From Variovorax sp. Root473 (GTDB lineage: Bacteria > Pseudomonadota > Gammaproteobacteria > Burkholderiales > Burkholderiaceae_C), in NCBI RefSeq assembly GCF_001426505.1, contig NZ_LMEV01000017.1:229899-293898 (forward strand): a DNA stretch of 64,000 bases, read 5' to 3'. Below, in pieces: positions 35,695-44,040 of the stretch. The position numbers and the translations under genes were made by a program. How positions within the stretch are numbered: position 1 is the stretch's first letter; every line of letters begins with the position of its first letter. The notes beneath the pieces are model-generated. The model saw nothing but the letters and a program-made list of their open reading frames with translations, did not search any database and was not told the origin of the DNA.

Positions 35695-36981
35695 ATGAGG
35701 TTCGATTTCTTCCGGCGCCTCGGCGCCGACGGCAACGGCGCGCACGCCGACATAGCCCCCGCACCTGCACCCGCGATCGGCGCTGACGGCCACGTCGCCT
35801 ACGCCATGCTGCTCGACGGCAAGCGCCGCGTGGTCGGCTACCGCATGGCCTGGCGCGTGGCCGGGCAGGGCACCGACGCCGGTGCCGCGGCCGGCGTCAA
35901 GGCGTTGATGGACACGCTGGGCCTGCACCTGAACCCGGGCGGCCACGGCTGGCTGCTGGGTGAACAGCGGGTGTTCGTCGACGTCACCGTCGATGCGCTG
36001 TTCCAGAGCGAGCTGCAGTCGCTGCCGCCGCGCAATGTCGTGCTGTGCATGAAGGCCGACGAGCTGATGGACGCCGACATGCGCTCCATCCTGCTGTTCC
36101 TGCGCGAGCAGGGCTTCGGCTTCATGCTGTGCGGCGGCGTGGCGCTGCCGGACGATGACGAGCTGCGTGCCATCGTCACGCACCGCGAGGTGGCGCCCTC
36201 CCACCTGGCGGACGTGTCGCCTGGAGGCCTGGTGCCCATCGCCGCACGCGCCGCGAACTGGTCCGAGTTCGAGGCCTGTGCCGCACGGGGCGCGCAGGTC
36301 TTCGTCGACGGCGCCGTGCGCCTGCCGCCGGCGCGCGACAGCGCCGACGCGCTGCAGCCCGAGTCGCAGCTCATCGTGCACCTGATGCAGATGATCCTGC
36401 GCAACGAGGACGTGCGCGCCATCGAGAGCGCGCTCAAGCACGACGCCGCGCTCACCTACCGGTTGCTGCGCTACATCAACTCGCCCTCGGTCGGGCTGGC
36501 GGTGGAAATTCACTCGCTGCGCCATGCGGTGGCCATGCTCGGCTATTCGCCGCTGTACCGCTGGCTGTCGCTGCTGCTGGCCACCAGCAACAAGGTCAGC
36601 TCGCCCTTCATGATGAAGAAGGCCATCCTGCGCGGGCGCTTCGTCGAGCTGATGGGGCAGGGCATGCTGCCGCCGAGCGAGGCCGACAACCTGTTCGTCG
36701 CCGGCATGTTCTCGCTGCTCGACCAGCTGCTGGGCGTGCCGATGGAAGGCGTGCTGCGCAAGGTGCAGCTCACCGAGGCGGTGCAGCAGGCGATTCTTTC
36801 GCGCAGCGGCGTCTACGGCCCCTTCGTGGCGCTGGCCGAAAGCTGCGAGACCGATGACGGCCGCGCGGCGCGGCTGTCGGAGGCGCTCTTCCTGAGTGCC
36901 GCGCAGGTCAACGCCGCGCAGCTGTCGGCGCTGGTGTGGGCGCTCGACGCCGGCCCCGCCGTGGCCGCATCGACCGTCTGA
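35695..36981 (+). CDS. EAL-like/HDOD signalling protein
   Basis: The 428-residue product fits the YuxH-type architecture. The N-terminal half (about 30-210) resembles an EAL domain but shows no EAL/ExL catalytic motif in the expected place, so c-di-GMP hydrolysis is unlikely. An HDOD domain starts near 222: ESQLIVHLMQMILRNEDVRA, ESALKHDAALTYRLLRYINS, and SLRHAVAMLGYSPLYRWLSL, ending about 410. HDOD proteins act as non-catalytic scaffolds in signalling. Its place between cheA and cheR suggests a role in chemotaxis or in tying c-di-GMP signals to motility, but this is inferred from position. Confidence 0.8.
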   Translation: MRFDFFRRLGADGNGAHADIAPAPAPAIGADGHVAYAMLLDGKRRVVGYRMAWRVAGQGTDAGAAAGVKALMDTLGLHLNPGGHGWLLGEQRVFVDVTVDALFQSELQSLPPRNVVLCMKADELMDADMRSILLFLREQGFGFMLCGGVALPDDDELRAIVTHREVAPSHLADVSPGGLVPIAARAANWSEFEACAARGAQVFVDGAVRLPPARDSADALQPESQLIVHLMQMILRNEDVRAIESALKHDAALTYRLLRYINSPSVGLAVEIHSLRHAVAMLGYSPLYRWLSLLLATSNKVSSPFMMKKAILRGRFVELMGQGMLPPSEADNLFVAGMFSLLDQLLGVPMEGVLRKVQLTEAVQQAILSRSGVYGPFVALAESCETDDGRAARLSEALFLSAAQVNAAQLSALVWALDAGPAVAASTV

Positions 36982-37039
36982 CCTGCGGAAATGCAAGGCT
37001 TTTGCGTGTCTGATCGGCCGATTGGAAACGGCGGCCTCT

Positions 37040-37900
37040 GTGAACATTGAAGGTCACGCTTCCAGGCTGGCTGTGACGACCGAGTTCCTTTTTACCGACC
37101 ACGACTTCTCCAGAATCCGGACCCTCATCCATCGCCGCGCCGGCATCGCCCTGGGCGAGCAGAAGCGGCAGATGGTGTACAGCCGGCTGTCGCGGCGCCT
37201 GCGCGAGCTGGAGTTGCCGGCGTTCGCGTCGTACCTGGACCAGCTTGAGGCAGGCCACGACGGCGACGAGTGGCAGCTGTTCATCAACGCGCTCACCACC
37301 AACCTCACCTCGTTCTTCCGCGAGGCGCACCACTTTCCCACGCTGGCCGACCATGTGCGCAAACGCCCGGGCCCGGTCACCGTGTGGTGCGCCGCCGCCT
37401 CGACGGGCGAGGAGCCCTACTCCATCGCCATCACGTTGATGGAAGCGCTGGGCGACCGCGCCAGCTCGGCCCGCGTCATCGCCAGCGACATCGACACGGC
37501 CGTGCTGGCCAAGGCCGCCACCGGCGTCTTCACCACCGAGCAGGTGCGGCGGCTGTCGCCCGAGCGGCTGCGGCGTTTCTTCAACAAGGGCACCGGTGCC
37601 AACGCCGGCAAGGTGCGCGTGCGCACCGAGGTCGCCGCGCTGGTGAAGTTCTCGCGCGTCAACCTGCTGGACAGCGCCTGGTCGGTGAAGGAACCGGTGG
37701 ACGCGATCTTCTGCCGCAACGTGATGATCTACTTCGACAAGCCGACGCAGAAGAAGGTGCTCGACCGCTTCGCGCCGCTGCTCAAGCCGGGCGGCCTGCT
37801 GTTCGCCGGCCATTCCGAGAACGCGTCGCTCGTCAATCCGGCCTTTCGCCCATTGGGGCAGACCGTGTACGAGCTGTCGCGCACGCCGGGCATCGCATGA
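37040..37900 (+). CDS. cheR: Chemoreceptor methyltransferase CheR
   Basis: CheR methylates receptor glutamates using S-adenosylmethionine, for adaptation. The 286-residue product has the N-terminal helical domain ([38 protein letters not shown]). The methyltransferase fold shows [57 protein letters not shown] and [14 protein letters not shown]. The start is uncertain: GTG at 37040 gives family length but has no strong ribosome site. The stop overlaps cheD. The receptor tail DWSEF at position 247-261 is a plausible docking site. Confidence 0.94.
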   Translation: MNIEGHASRLAVTTEFLFTDHDFSRIRTLIHRRAGIALGEQKRQMVYSRLSRRLRELELPAFASYLDQLEAGHDGDEWQLFINALTTNLTSFFREAHHFPTLADHVRKRPGPVTVWCAAASTGEEPYSIAITLMEALGDRASSARVIASDIDTAVLAKAATGVFTTEQVRRLSPERLRRFFNKGTGANAGKVRVRTEVAALVKFSRVNLLDSAWSVKEPVDAIFCRNVMIYFDKPTQKKVLDRFAPLLKPGGLLFAGHSENASLVNPAFRPLGQTVYELSRTPGIA

Positions 37901-38490
37901 GCCTGGCGAGCCACCACTACTTCGATCGCGATGTCGGGCGCATGGCCATCAAGCTGCTGCCCTCCGAGTACTACGTGACCACCGACCACACCGTGCTGAG
38001 CACCGTGCTCGGCTCGTGCGTGGCTGCCTGCCTGCACGACGCGCAGGCGGGCGTGGCCGGCATGAATCACTTCATGCTGCCCGACGACGGCGAGCCCGGT
38101 GGCGGCTCTATGCGCTACGGCGCCTACGCCATGGACGTGCTGGTGCGCGAGCTGGTGCGCGCGGGTGCGCGGCGCGAGCGATTGCAGGCCAAGGTGTTCG
38201 GCGGCGGCGCCGTGCTGGCCGGCATGACCACGCTGAACATCGGCGACCGCAACGCCGACTTCGTGCTGCGCTACCTGGAGGCGGAACGCATCGAGGTCGC
38301 GGCACAGGACCTGCGCGGCCCGCACGCGCGCCGCGTGTGCTTCCTGCCCGAAAGCGGCAAGGCCGTGGTGCGCCGCCTGCGCGCGCAAGCCGAGGTGCTG
38401 CGCGTGCGCTGCGACGAAGGCGAGCTGCTGCGCCGGTTGTCGGTGCCCGGCATGCCGCATGAGATCGACAGAACCAAAGGAAGCCGGTGA
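37897..38490 (+). CDS. cheD: Chemoreceptor glutamine deamidase CheD
   Basis: CheD deamidates receptor glutamines and in some bacteria stimulates CheC; no cheC is seen here. The 197-residue product has the catalytic Cys in [12 protein letters not shown] and His in GMNHFMLP, plus [18 protein letters not shown] and [15 protein letters not shown]. It overlaps cheR (ATGA) and cheB (GTGA), so the adaptation genes cheR-cheD-cheB are translationally coupled. Confidence 0.95.
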   Translation: MSLASHHYFDRDVGRMAIKLLPSEYYVTTDHTVLSTVLGSCVAACLHDAQAGVAGMNHFMLPDDGEPGGGSMRYGAYAMDVLVRELVRAGARRERLQAKVFGGGAVLAGMTTLNIGDRNADFVLRYLEAERIEVAAQDLRGPHARRVCFLPESGKAVVRRLRAQAEVLRVRCDEGELLRRLSVPGMPHEIDRTKGSR

Positions 38491-39584
38491 GCCTGACCAG
38501 CCCCAAGAAGATCAAGGTGCTCTGCGTCGACGATTCGGCGCTGATCCGCAGCGTGATGAGCGAGATCATCAACAGCCAGGGCGACATGACCGTGGTCGGT
38601 ACCGCGGCCGACCCACTGGTGGCGCGCGACCTCATCAAGGTGACGAACCCCGACGTGCTCACGCTCGACGTCGAAATGCCGCGCATGGACGGCCTGGAGT
38701 TTCTCGAGAAGCTCATGCGCCTGCGGCCGATGCCGGTGGTCATGGTGTCGTCGCTCACCGAGCGCGGCTCGGAGATCGCGCTGCGCGCGCTGGAGCTGGG
38801 CGCCATCGACTTCGTGACCAAGCCGCGCCTGGGCGTGCGCGACGGCCTGCTCAACTACACCGAGCTCATCGCCGGCAAGATCCGCACAGCCGCCAGCGCG
38901 CGGCTGCTGCCCGCCCGGCCCGCGGCCACCGCGGCACGCGCCACCCACGAGGCCGCGCCCGAAGCGCTGTTGCGCAGTCCGTTGCTGAGCACCGAGAAGC
39001 TGCTCATCATCGGCGCCTCCACCGGCGGCACCGAGGCCATCCGCGAGGTGCTGCAGCCGCTGCCGCCCGATGCGCCCGCGGTGCTCATCGCGCAGCACAT
39101 GCCCGCTGGCTTCACGCGCTCCTTCGCGCAGCGCCTGGACGGCCTGTGCCGCATCCGCGTGACGGAGGCGCAGCAGGGCGAGCGCGTGCTGCCGGGCCAT
39201 GCCTACATCGCGCCGGGCGGCTTTCACCTGTCGCTGGCGCGCAGCGGCGCCAACTACGTGGCGCACCTGGACCAGGAGCCGCCCGTGAACCGCCACCGGC
39301 CGTCGATCGACGTGCTGTTCGATTCGGCGGCGAAGCACGCGGGCAAGAACGCCATCGGGATCATCCTCACCGGCATGGGCAAGGACGGCGCCGAAGGCCT
39401 CTTGCGCATGCGGCGTGCCGGCGCGCACACGCTGTCGCAGGACGAGGCCAGCTGCGTGGTCTTCGGCATGCCGCGCGAGGCGGTGGCGCTGGGCGCGGTG
39501 GACGAGGTGTCGCCGCTGAACGAGATCAGTCGCCGCGTGATGGCGCACCTTCGCACGTTCGGTGAGCGTGCGAACCGGGTATGA
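38487..39584 (+). CDS. cheB: Chemoreceptor methylesterase CheB
   Basis: CheB removes receptor methyl groups and is activated by CheA. The 365-residue product has a receiver domain ([18 protein letters not shown]; phospho-acceptor Asp61 in [15 protein letters not shown]). The C-terminal esterase has the triad residues in [19 protein letters not shown] (Ser near 178), [17 protein letters not shown] (His) and [17 protein letters not shown] (Asp). The GTG start overlaps the cheD stop. Confidence 0.97.
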   Translation: MSLTSPKKIKVLCVDDSALIRSVMSEIINSQGDMTVVGTAADPLVARDLIKVTNPDVLTLDVEMPRMDGLEFLEKLMRLRPMPVVMVSSLTERGSEIALRALELGAIDFVTKPRLGVRDGLLNYTELIAGKIRTAASARLLPARPAATAARATHEAAPEALLRSPLLSTEKLLIIGASTGGTEAIREVLQPLPPDAPAVLIAQHMPAGFTRSFAQRLDGLCRIRVTEAQQGERVLPGHAYIAPGGFHLSLARSGANYVAHLDQEPPVNRHRPSIDVLFDSAAKHAGKNAIGIILTGMGKDGAEGLLRMRRAGAHTLSQDEASCVVFGMPREAVALGAVDEVSPLNEISRRVMAHLRTFGERANRV

Positions 39585-39621
39585 CGAGTTTGAACAACGA
39601 CCTGTGGAGCTGGAAAAAATC

Positions 39622-40014
39622 GTGATCGACAAGAGCATCAAGATTCTGGTGGTGGATGACTTCCCGACCATGCGGCGCATCGTGCGCAACCTGTTGAAGG
39701 AGCTGGAGTTCCTCAACGTCGACGAGGCCGAGGACGGCGTGGCCGGCCTGGAGAAGCTGCGCGGCGGCAGCTTCGGCTTCGTGGTCTCCGACTGGAACAT
39801 GCCGAACATGGACGGCCTGACCATGCTGCAGACCATCCGCGCCGACCCCGAGCTGAAGACGCTGCCGGTGCTGATGGTCACGGCCGAGGCCAAGAAGGAA
39901 AACATCGTCGCGGCCGCACAGGCCGGCGCCAACGGCTACGTGGTGAAGCCCTTCACTGCGGCGACGCTGGAAGAGAAGATCACGAAGATCTTCGAGAAGC
40001 TGGCCAAGGCATGA
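39622..40014 (+). CDS. cheY: Chemotaxis response regulator CheY
   Basis: CheY-P binds FliM and makes the motor switch. The product is nearly collinear with enteric Che[21 protein letters not shown], phospho-acceptor Asp57 in [12 protein letters not shown], Thr/Ala in [20 protein letters not shown] and Lys in [15 protein letters not shown]. The GTG at 39622 gives 130 residues and puts the aspartate at 57, as in E. coli; other in-frame starts upstream run back into cheB. It overlaps cheZ by four bases. Confidence 0.97.
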   Translation: MIDKSIKILVVDDFPTMRRIVRNLLKELEFLNVDEAEDGVAGLEKLRGGSFGFVVSDWNMPNMDGLTMLQTIRADPELKTLPVLMVTAEAKKENIVAAAQAGANGYVVKPFTAATLEEKITKIFEKLAKA

Positions 40015-40655
40015 GCCACGATGCCCTCGGCGCAGCGGACGCCACCAGCAACACCACCGAAGAACTGCTCGGCCGCATCGGCCACCTCACACGCCAGCTG
40101 CGAGAAGGGCTGCGCGAGCTGGGCCTGGACAAGCAGGTGGCCAAGGCCGCGCAGGCCATCCCCGATGCGCGGGACCGCCTCAACTACGTGGCGGCCACCA
40201 CCGAGCGCGCCGCGCACCGCGCGCTCAACGCCATCGACGTGGCGCAGCCGCTGCAGGAAGCCCTGGCCACCGACGCCAAGGCCCTGACGCAGCGCTGGGA
40301 CCAGTGGTTCGAGAACCCGATCGAACTCGACCAGGCGCGCGAGCTCGTGCTGGACACGCGCGGCTACCTGAGCGATGTGCCTCAGCGCGCCAGCGCCATC
40401 AACACGCAGCTCATGGAGATCCTGATGGCGCAGGACTTCCAGGATCTCACCGGCCAGGTCATCAAGAAGATGATGGAAGTCGTCAACGACGTCGAGACGC
40501 AGCTGCTGCAGGTGCTCATCGATAACTCGCCGCCCGAGAAGCGCCACGAGGCCGTGCAGAGCCTGCAGAACGGACCGCAGGTGAAGCCCGGCAATCCCGA
40601 TGCCGTGACCGACCAGGCGCAGGTGGACGACCTGCTGGAGAGCCTCGGCTTCTGA
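40011..40655 (+). CDS. cheZ: CheY-P phosphatase CheZ
   Basis: CheZ dephosphorylates CheY-P. The 214-residue product has a long helical hairpin with the catalytic glutamine region [20 protein letters not shown], and the C-terminal CheY-binding helix [14 protein letters not shown]. The N-terminus includes [20 protein letters not shown]. Its presence with CheD in one operon is a mix typical of betaproteobacteria. It is the last gene before a 134-base gap. Confidence 0.96.
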   Translation: MSHDALGAADATSNTTEELLGRIGHLTRQLREGLRELGLDKQVAKAAQAIPDARDRLNYVAATTERAAHRALNAIDVAQPLQEALATDAKALTQRWDQWFENPIELDQARELVLDTRGYLSDVPQRASAINTQLMEILMAQDFQDLTGQVIKKMMEVVNDVETQLLQVLIDNSPPEKRHEAVQSLQNGPQVKPGNPDAVTDQAQVDDLLESLGF

Positions 40656-40789
40656 GCTTTCCGCGGGCTGCTTGATTGCCTGAATTGCAGGGCGATACCC
40701 GCCCTGATCGACAAATTGTTTCGAACGACCGAATCCAATAATTTGGTCAAGGGCAGGGCGTGCGTCGTCCCTGCTGGTTCGGAGCATGA
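40656..40789 (+). promoter_or_regulatory. Gap and possible promoter before flhB
   Basis: This 134-base gap between cheZ and flhB contains a small hairpin AGGGCG-N5-CGCCCT (about 40688-40704), then a more AT-rich stretch with TTGTTT and, 17 bases on, TAATTT. This could end the che transcript and start the flhBAFG-fliA one. The promoter match is weak. Confidence 0.35.
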
Positions 40790-41932
40790 ATGGCTGAGGA
40801 AAGCGATCTCGAGAAAACGGAACCCGCCTCCGAGCGGCGCCTGGAGAAGGCGCGCGAGGAAGGCAACGTGGCCCGTTCGCGCGAGCTCACCACCTTCGTC
40901 ATGCTCGCCACCGCGAGCGCCGGGCTGTGGTTCGCGGCGGAGTCGCTCGGCGCGAGCCTGAGCGGCGCGCTGCGACGCGGCCTGCAGTTCGAACGCGCCA
41001 GCGCCTTCGACCCCGCGCACATGCTTTCGCAGAGCGGGCTCATGGTGCTGCAGGCGCTCGTTGCCATCGGGCCCCTGTTCGCCATGATGGTCGTGGCCGC
41101 GGTGGCCGCGCCGCTGATGCTCGGCGGCTGGATGTTCTCGGGCAAGGCCGTGGCACCGAACTTCGGAAAACTCAATCCACTGGCCGGCATCGGCCGCATG
41201 TTCTCGGCGCAGGCGCTGGCCGAACTCGTGAAGGCGCTCGCCAAGTCGGCACTCATCGGCGGCGTGGCGTGGTGGGTCATCGTGGACGACATCGAGGCCG
41301 TGATGGCGCTCATGTCGCAGCCCGCGCACGAGGCGCTGCCGCACGCGCTCGTGCTGGTGGCCAGGTACTGCGCGCTCATCGCCGCCACGCTCTTTCTCGT
41401 CGCGCTCGTCGACGTGCCCTTCCAGCTCTGGAACTACTACCGCAAGCTGCGCATGTCGCACGAGGACGTGCGCCAGGAGCACAAGGAAAGCGAAGGCGAT
41501 CCGCATATCAAGGCACAGATCCGTCGGCAACAGCAGCAGATGGCACGCCGCCGCATGATGGCCGAGGTGCCCAAGGCCGACATCGTGCTGACCAACCCGA
41601 CGCACTTCGCCGTCGCGCTGCAGTATCTGGACAGCGACATGCGTGCGCCGCGCGTGGTCGCCAAGGGCACCGAGCTGGTGGCCGCGCGCATCCGCGAACT
41701 GGCGAAGGAACACAAGGTCGCGATCCTCGAAGCGCCGCCGCTCACGCGTGCGCTCTACCGGCACACGAAGCTGGGCGAGGAAATTCCGGCGGGGCTGTAC
41801 ACCGCGGTGGCCGAGGTGCTGGCGTGGGTGTACCAGCTCAAGCGCTGGAACAGCGAAGGCGGTGAGGCGCCGCGCACGCCGACAGACCTGCCGGTGCCGG
41901 CCGATCTGCAGTACTCGCCGGCCGCCGCATGA
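40790..41932 (+). CDS. flhB: Flagellar export specificity switch FlhB
   Basis: FlhB switches the exporter from rod/hook to filament substrates. The 380-residue product has four membrane helices in the first 210 residues (LTTFVMLATASAGLWFAAES; MMVVAAVAAPLMLGGWMF; VLVARYCALIAATLFLVALV). The autocleavage motif NPTH starts at Asn269, the same number as in enteric FlhB (VLTNPTHFAVALQYLD). The opening ESDLEKTEPASERRLEKARE is typical. The C-terminal fragment is duplicated as a solo gene at 30093-30377. Confidence 0.97.
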   Translation: MAEESDLEKTEPASERRLEKAREEGNVARSRELTTFVMLATASAGLWFAAESLGASLSGALRRGLQFERASAFDPAHMLSQSGLMVLQALVAIGPLFAMMVVAAVAAPLMLGGWMFSGKAVAPNFGKLNPLAGIGRMFSAQALAELVKALAKSALIGGVAWWVIVDDIEAVMALMSQPAHEALPHALVLVARYCALIAATLFLVALVDVPFQLWNYYRKLRMSHEDVRQEHKESEGDPHIKAQIRRQQQQMARRRMMAEVPKADIVLTNPTHFAVALQYLDSDMRAPRVVAKGTELVAARIRELAKEHKVAILEAPPLTRALYRHTKLGEEIPAGLYTAVAEVLAWVYQLKRWNSEGGEAPRTPTDLPVPADLQYSPAAA

Positions 41933-44040
41933 ACGCATTGAATGATCTGATGCGCCTGCCGGCGCGGATGTTCTCCGGCTCGCACGTGAAGGGCCTGGCG
42001 GGCCCGATCCTCATCATCCTCATCCTGAGCATGATGGTGCTGCCGCTGCCGCCGTTCCTGCTCGACCTGCTGTTCACCTTCAACATCGCGCTGTCGGTGA
42101 TGGTGCTGCTGGTGAGCATGTACACCATGAAGGCGCTCGATTTCGCGGCCTTCCCGGCGGTGCTGCTGTTCTCGACGCTGCTGCGCCTGTCGCTCAACGT
42201 GGCATCGACGCGCGTGGTGCTGATGCACGGCCACACCGGGCCCGACGCGGCCGGCAAGGTGATCGAGGCCTTCGGCCACTTCCTCGTGGGCGGCAACTTT
42301 GCGGTGGGCGTGATGGTGTTCATCATCCTCGTGCTCATCAACTTCATGGTGATCACCAAGGGCGCGGGCCGCATCGCCGAGGTGGGCGCGCGCTTCATGC
42401 TCGACGCGATGCCGGGCAAGCAGATGGCGATCGACGCCGACCTCAACGCCGGCCTGATCGGCGAAGAGATCGCCCGCAAGCGCCGCGCCGAGGTGGCGCA
42501 GGAGGCCGACTTCTACGGCTCGATGGACGGCGCCAGCAAGTTCGTGCGCGGCGATGCCATCGCGGGCCTGCTCATCATGGTCATCAACATCATCGGCGGG
42601 CTGGTGGTCGGCATGGTGCAGCACGGGCTCGACTTCTCGACCGCCGGCAAGACCTACACGCTGCTGGCCATCGGCGACGGCCTGGTGGCGCAGATTCCGG
42701 CGCTGGTGATCTCCACGGCCGCCGGCGTGATCGTGTCGCGCGTGACCACCGACGAAGACGTCGGCAGCCAGCTCACGGGCCAGCTCTTTTCCAACCCGCA
42801 GGTGCTGTTCCTCACGGCCGGCATCGTCGGCCTGCTGGGCATGATCCCGGGCATGCCGAACCTGGCCTTCCTGCTGATCGCGGGCGGTCTCGTGTGGCTC
42901 GGCAAGCGGCTGGTGCAGCGCAAGCCGCAGGAGGCCGCCAAGCAGGCTGCAGCTGCTGCCGCCGCGCAGGGCACGGCGGGCGTTCCGGCCGCGGCCGAGC
43001 AGGCCGAAGCCACCTGGGACGACGTGGCGATGGTCGACCCGCTGGGCATGCAGGTCGGCTACCGGCTGATTCCGCTGGTGGACCAGTCGCAGCAGGGCGA
43101 GCTGCTGGGCCGCATCAAGAGCATCCGCAAGAAGATCGCGCAGGAGCTGGGCTTCCTGGTGCCGGTGGTCCACATCCGCGACAACCTGGAGATCAAGCCC
43201 AACGCCTACGTCATCAGCCTGAAGGACGTGGAGATCGGCCGCGGCGAAGCTTTCCCCAACCAGTGGATGGCGATCAACCCCGGGCAGGTGACGGGCACGC
43301 TCGCTGGCACGCCTACGCGCGACCCGGCCTTCGGCCTGGAGGCCACCTGGATCGACGCCAGCCTGCGCCAGCAGGCGCAGGTGTACGGCTACACCGTGGT
43401 CGATGCCTGCACCGTGATGGCCACGCACCTGAACCACCTGATCCACACCCACGCGGCCGAGCTGCTGGGCCGCCAGGAGGTGCAGCAGCTGCTCGACCAG
43501 ATCGCCAAGACCGCGCCCAAGCTCACCGAAGACCTGGTGCCCAAGGTGCTGTCGCTGAGCACGCTGCACAAGGTGCTGCAGAACCTGCTCGACGAAGAAG
43601 TGCCGATCCGCGACATGCGCACCATCCTCGACGTGATGGCCGAGCACGCGCCCACGGTGAAAGACCCGACTGAGCTCACCACGCTCACGCGCCTGGCGCT
43701 GGGCCGCGCCATCACGCAGCAGCTGTTCCCGGGCGACGAGGAGATGCAGGTGATCGGCCTGGACGGCTCGCTCGACAGCGTGCTGCAGCAGGCCCTGAAC
43801 AGCAGCAGCGGCATCGAGCCGGGCATCGCCGACAACCTGCTCAAGCAGGCGCAGGCCGCCATCGTGCGGCAGGAGCAGATGGGGCTGGCGCCGGTGCTGG
43901 TCGTGCAGCACGCGCTGCGCGTGCTGCTGTCGCGCTTTTTGCGGCGCAGCCTGCCGCAGCTCAAGGTGCTCTCGCATGCCGAGATTCCTGACGCCCGGAC
44001 CATCAAGATCACCGCCGCCATTGGAGGACGAGCCGTTTGA
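41929..44040 (+). CDS. flhA: Flagellar export platform protein FlhA
   Basis: FlhA forms the nonameric export ring and energy transducer. The 703-residue product has eight membrane helices in the first ~320 residues (LAGPILIILILSMMVLPLPP; FPAVLLFSTLLRLSLNVAST; VMVFIILVLINFMVITKGAG with the conserved cytoplasmic FHIPEP-type region EVGARFMLDAMPGKQMAIDA). An Ala-rich linker and the chaperone-docking C-terminal domain follow (GYRLIPLVDQSQQGELLGRI; FPNQWMAINPG). Overlaps with flhB (ATGA) and flhF (TTGA) show tight coupling. Confidence 0.97.
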   Translation: MNALNDLMRLPARMFSGSHVKGLAGPILIILILSMMVLPLPPFLLDLLFTFNIALSVMVLLVSMYTMKALDFAAFPAVLLFSTLLRLSLNVASTRVVLMHGHTGPDAAGKVIEAFGHFLVGGNFAVGVMVFIILVLINFMVITKGAGRIAEVGARFMLDAMPGKQMAIDADLNAGLIGEEIARKRRAEVAQEADFYGSMDGASKFVRGDAIAGLLIMVINIIGGLVVGMVQHGLDFSTAGKTYTLLAIGDGLVAQIPALVISTAAGVIVSRVTTDEDVGSQLTGQLFSNPQVLFLTAGIVGLLGMIPGMPNLAFLLIAGGLVWLGKRLVQRKPQEAAKQAAAAAAAQGTAGVPAAAEQAEATWDDVAMVDPLGMQVGYRLIPLVDQSQQGELLGRIKSIRKKIAQELGFLVPVVHIRDNLEIKPNAYVISLKDVEIGRGEAFPNQWMAINPGQVTGTLAGTPTRDPAFGLEATWIDASLRQQAQVYGYTVVDACTVMATHLNHLIHTHAAELLGRQEVQQLLDQIAKTAPKLTEDLVPKVLSLSTLHKVLQNLLDEEVPIRDMRTILDVMAEHAPTVKDPTELTTLTRLALGRAITQQLFPGDEEMQVIGLDGSLDSVLQQALNSSSGIEPGIADNLLKQAQAAIVRQEQMGLAPVLVVQHALRVLLSRFLRRSLPQLKVLSHAEIPDARTIKITAAIGGRAV

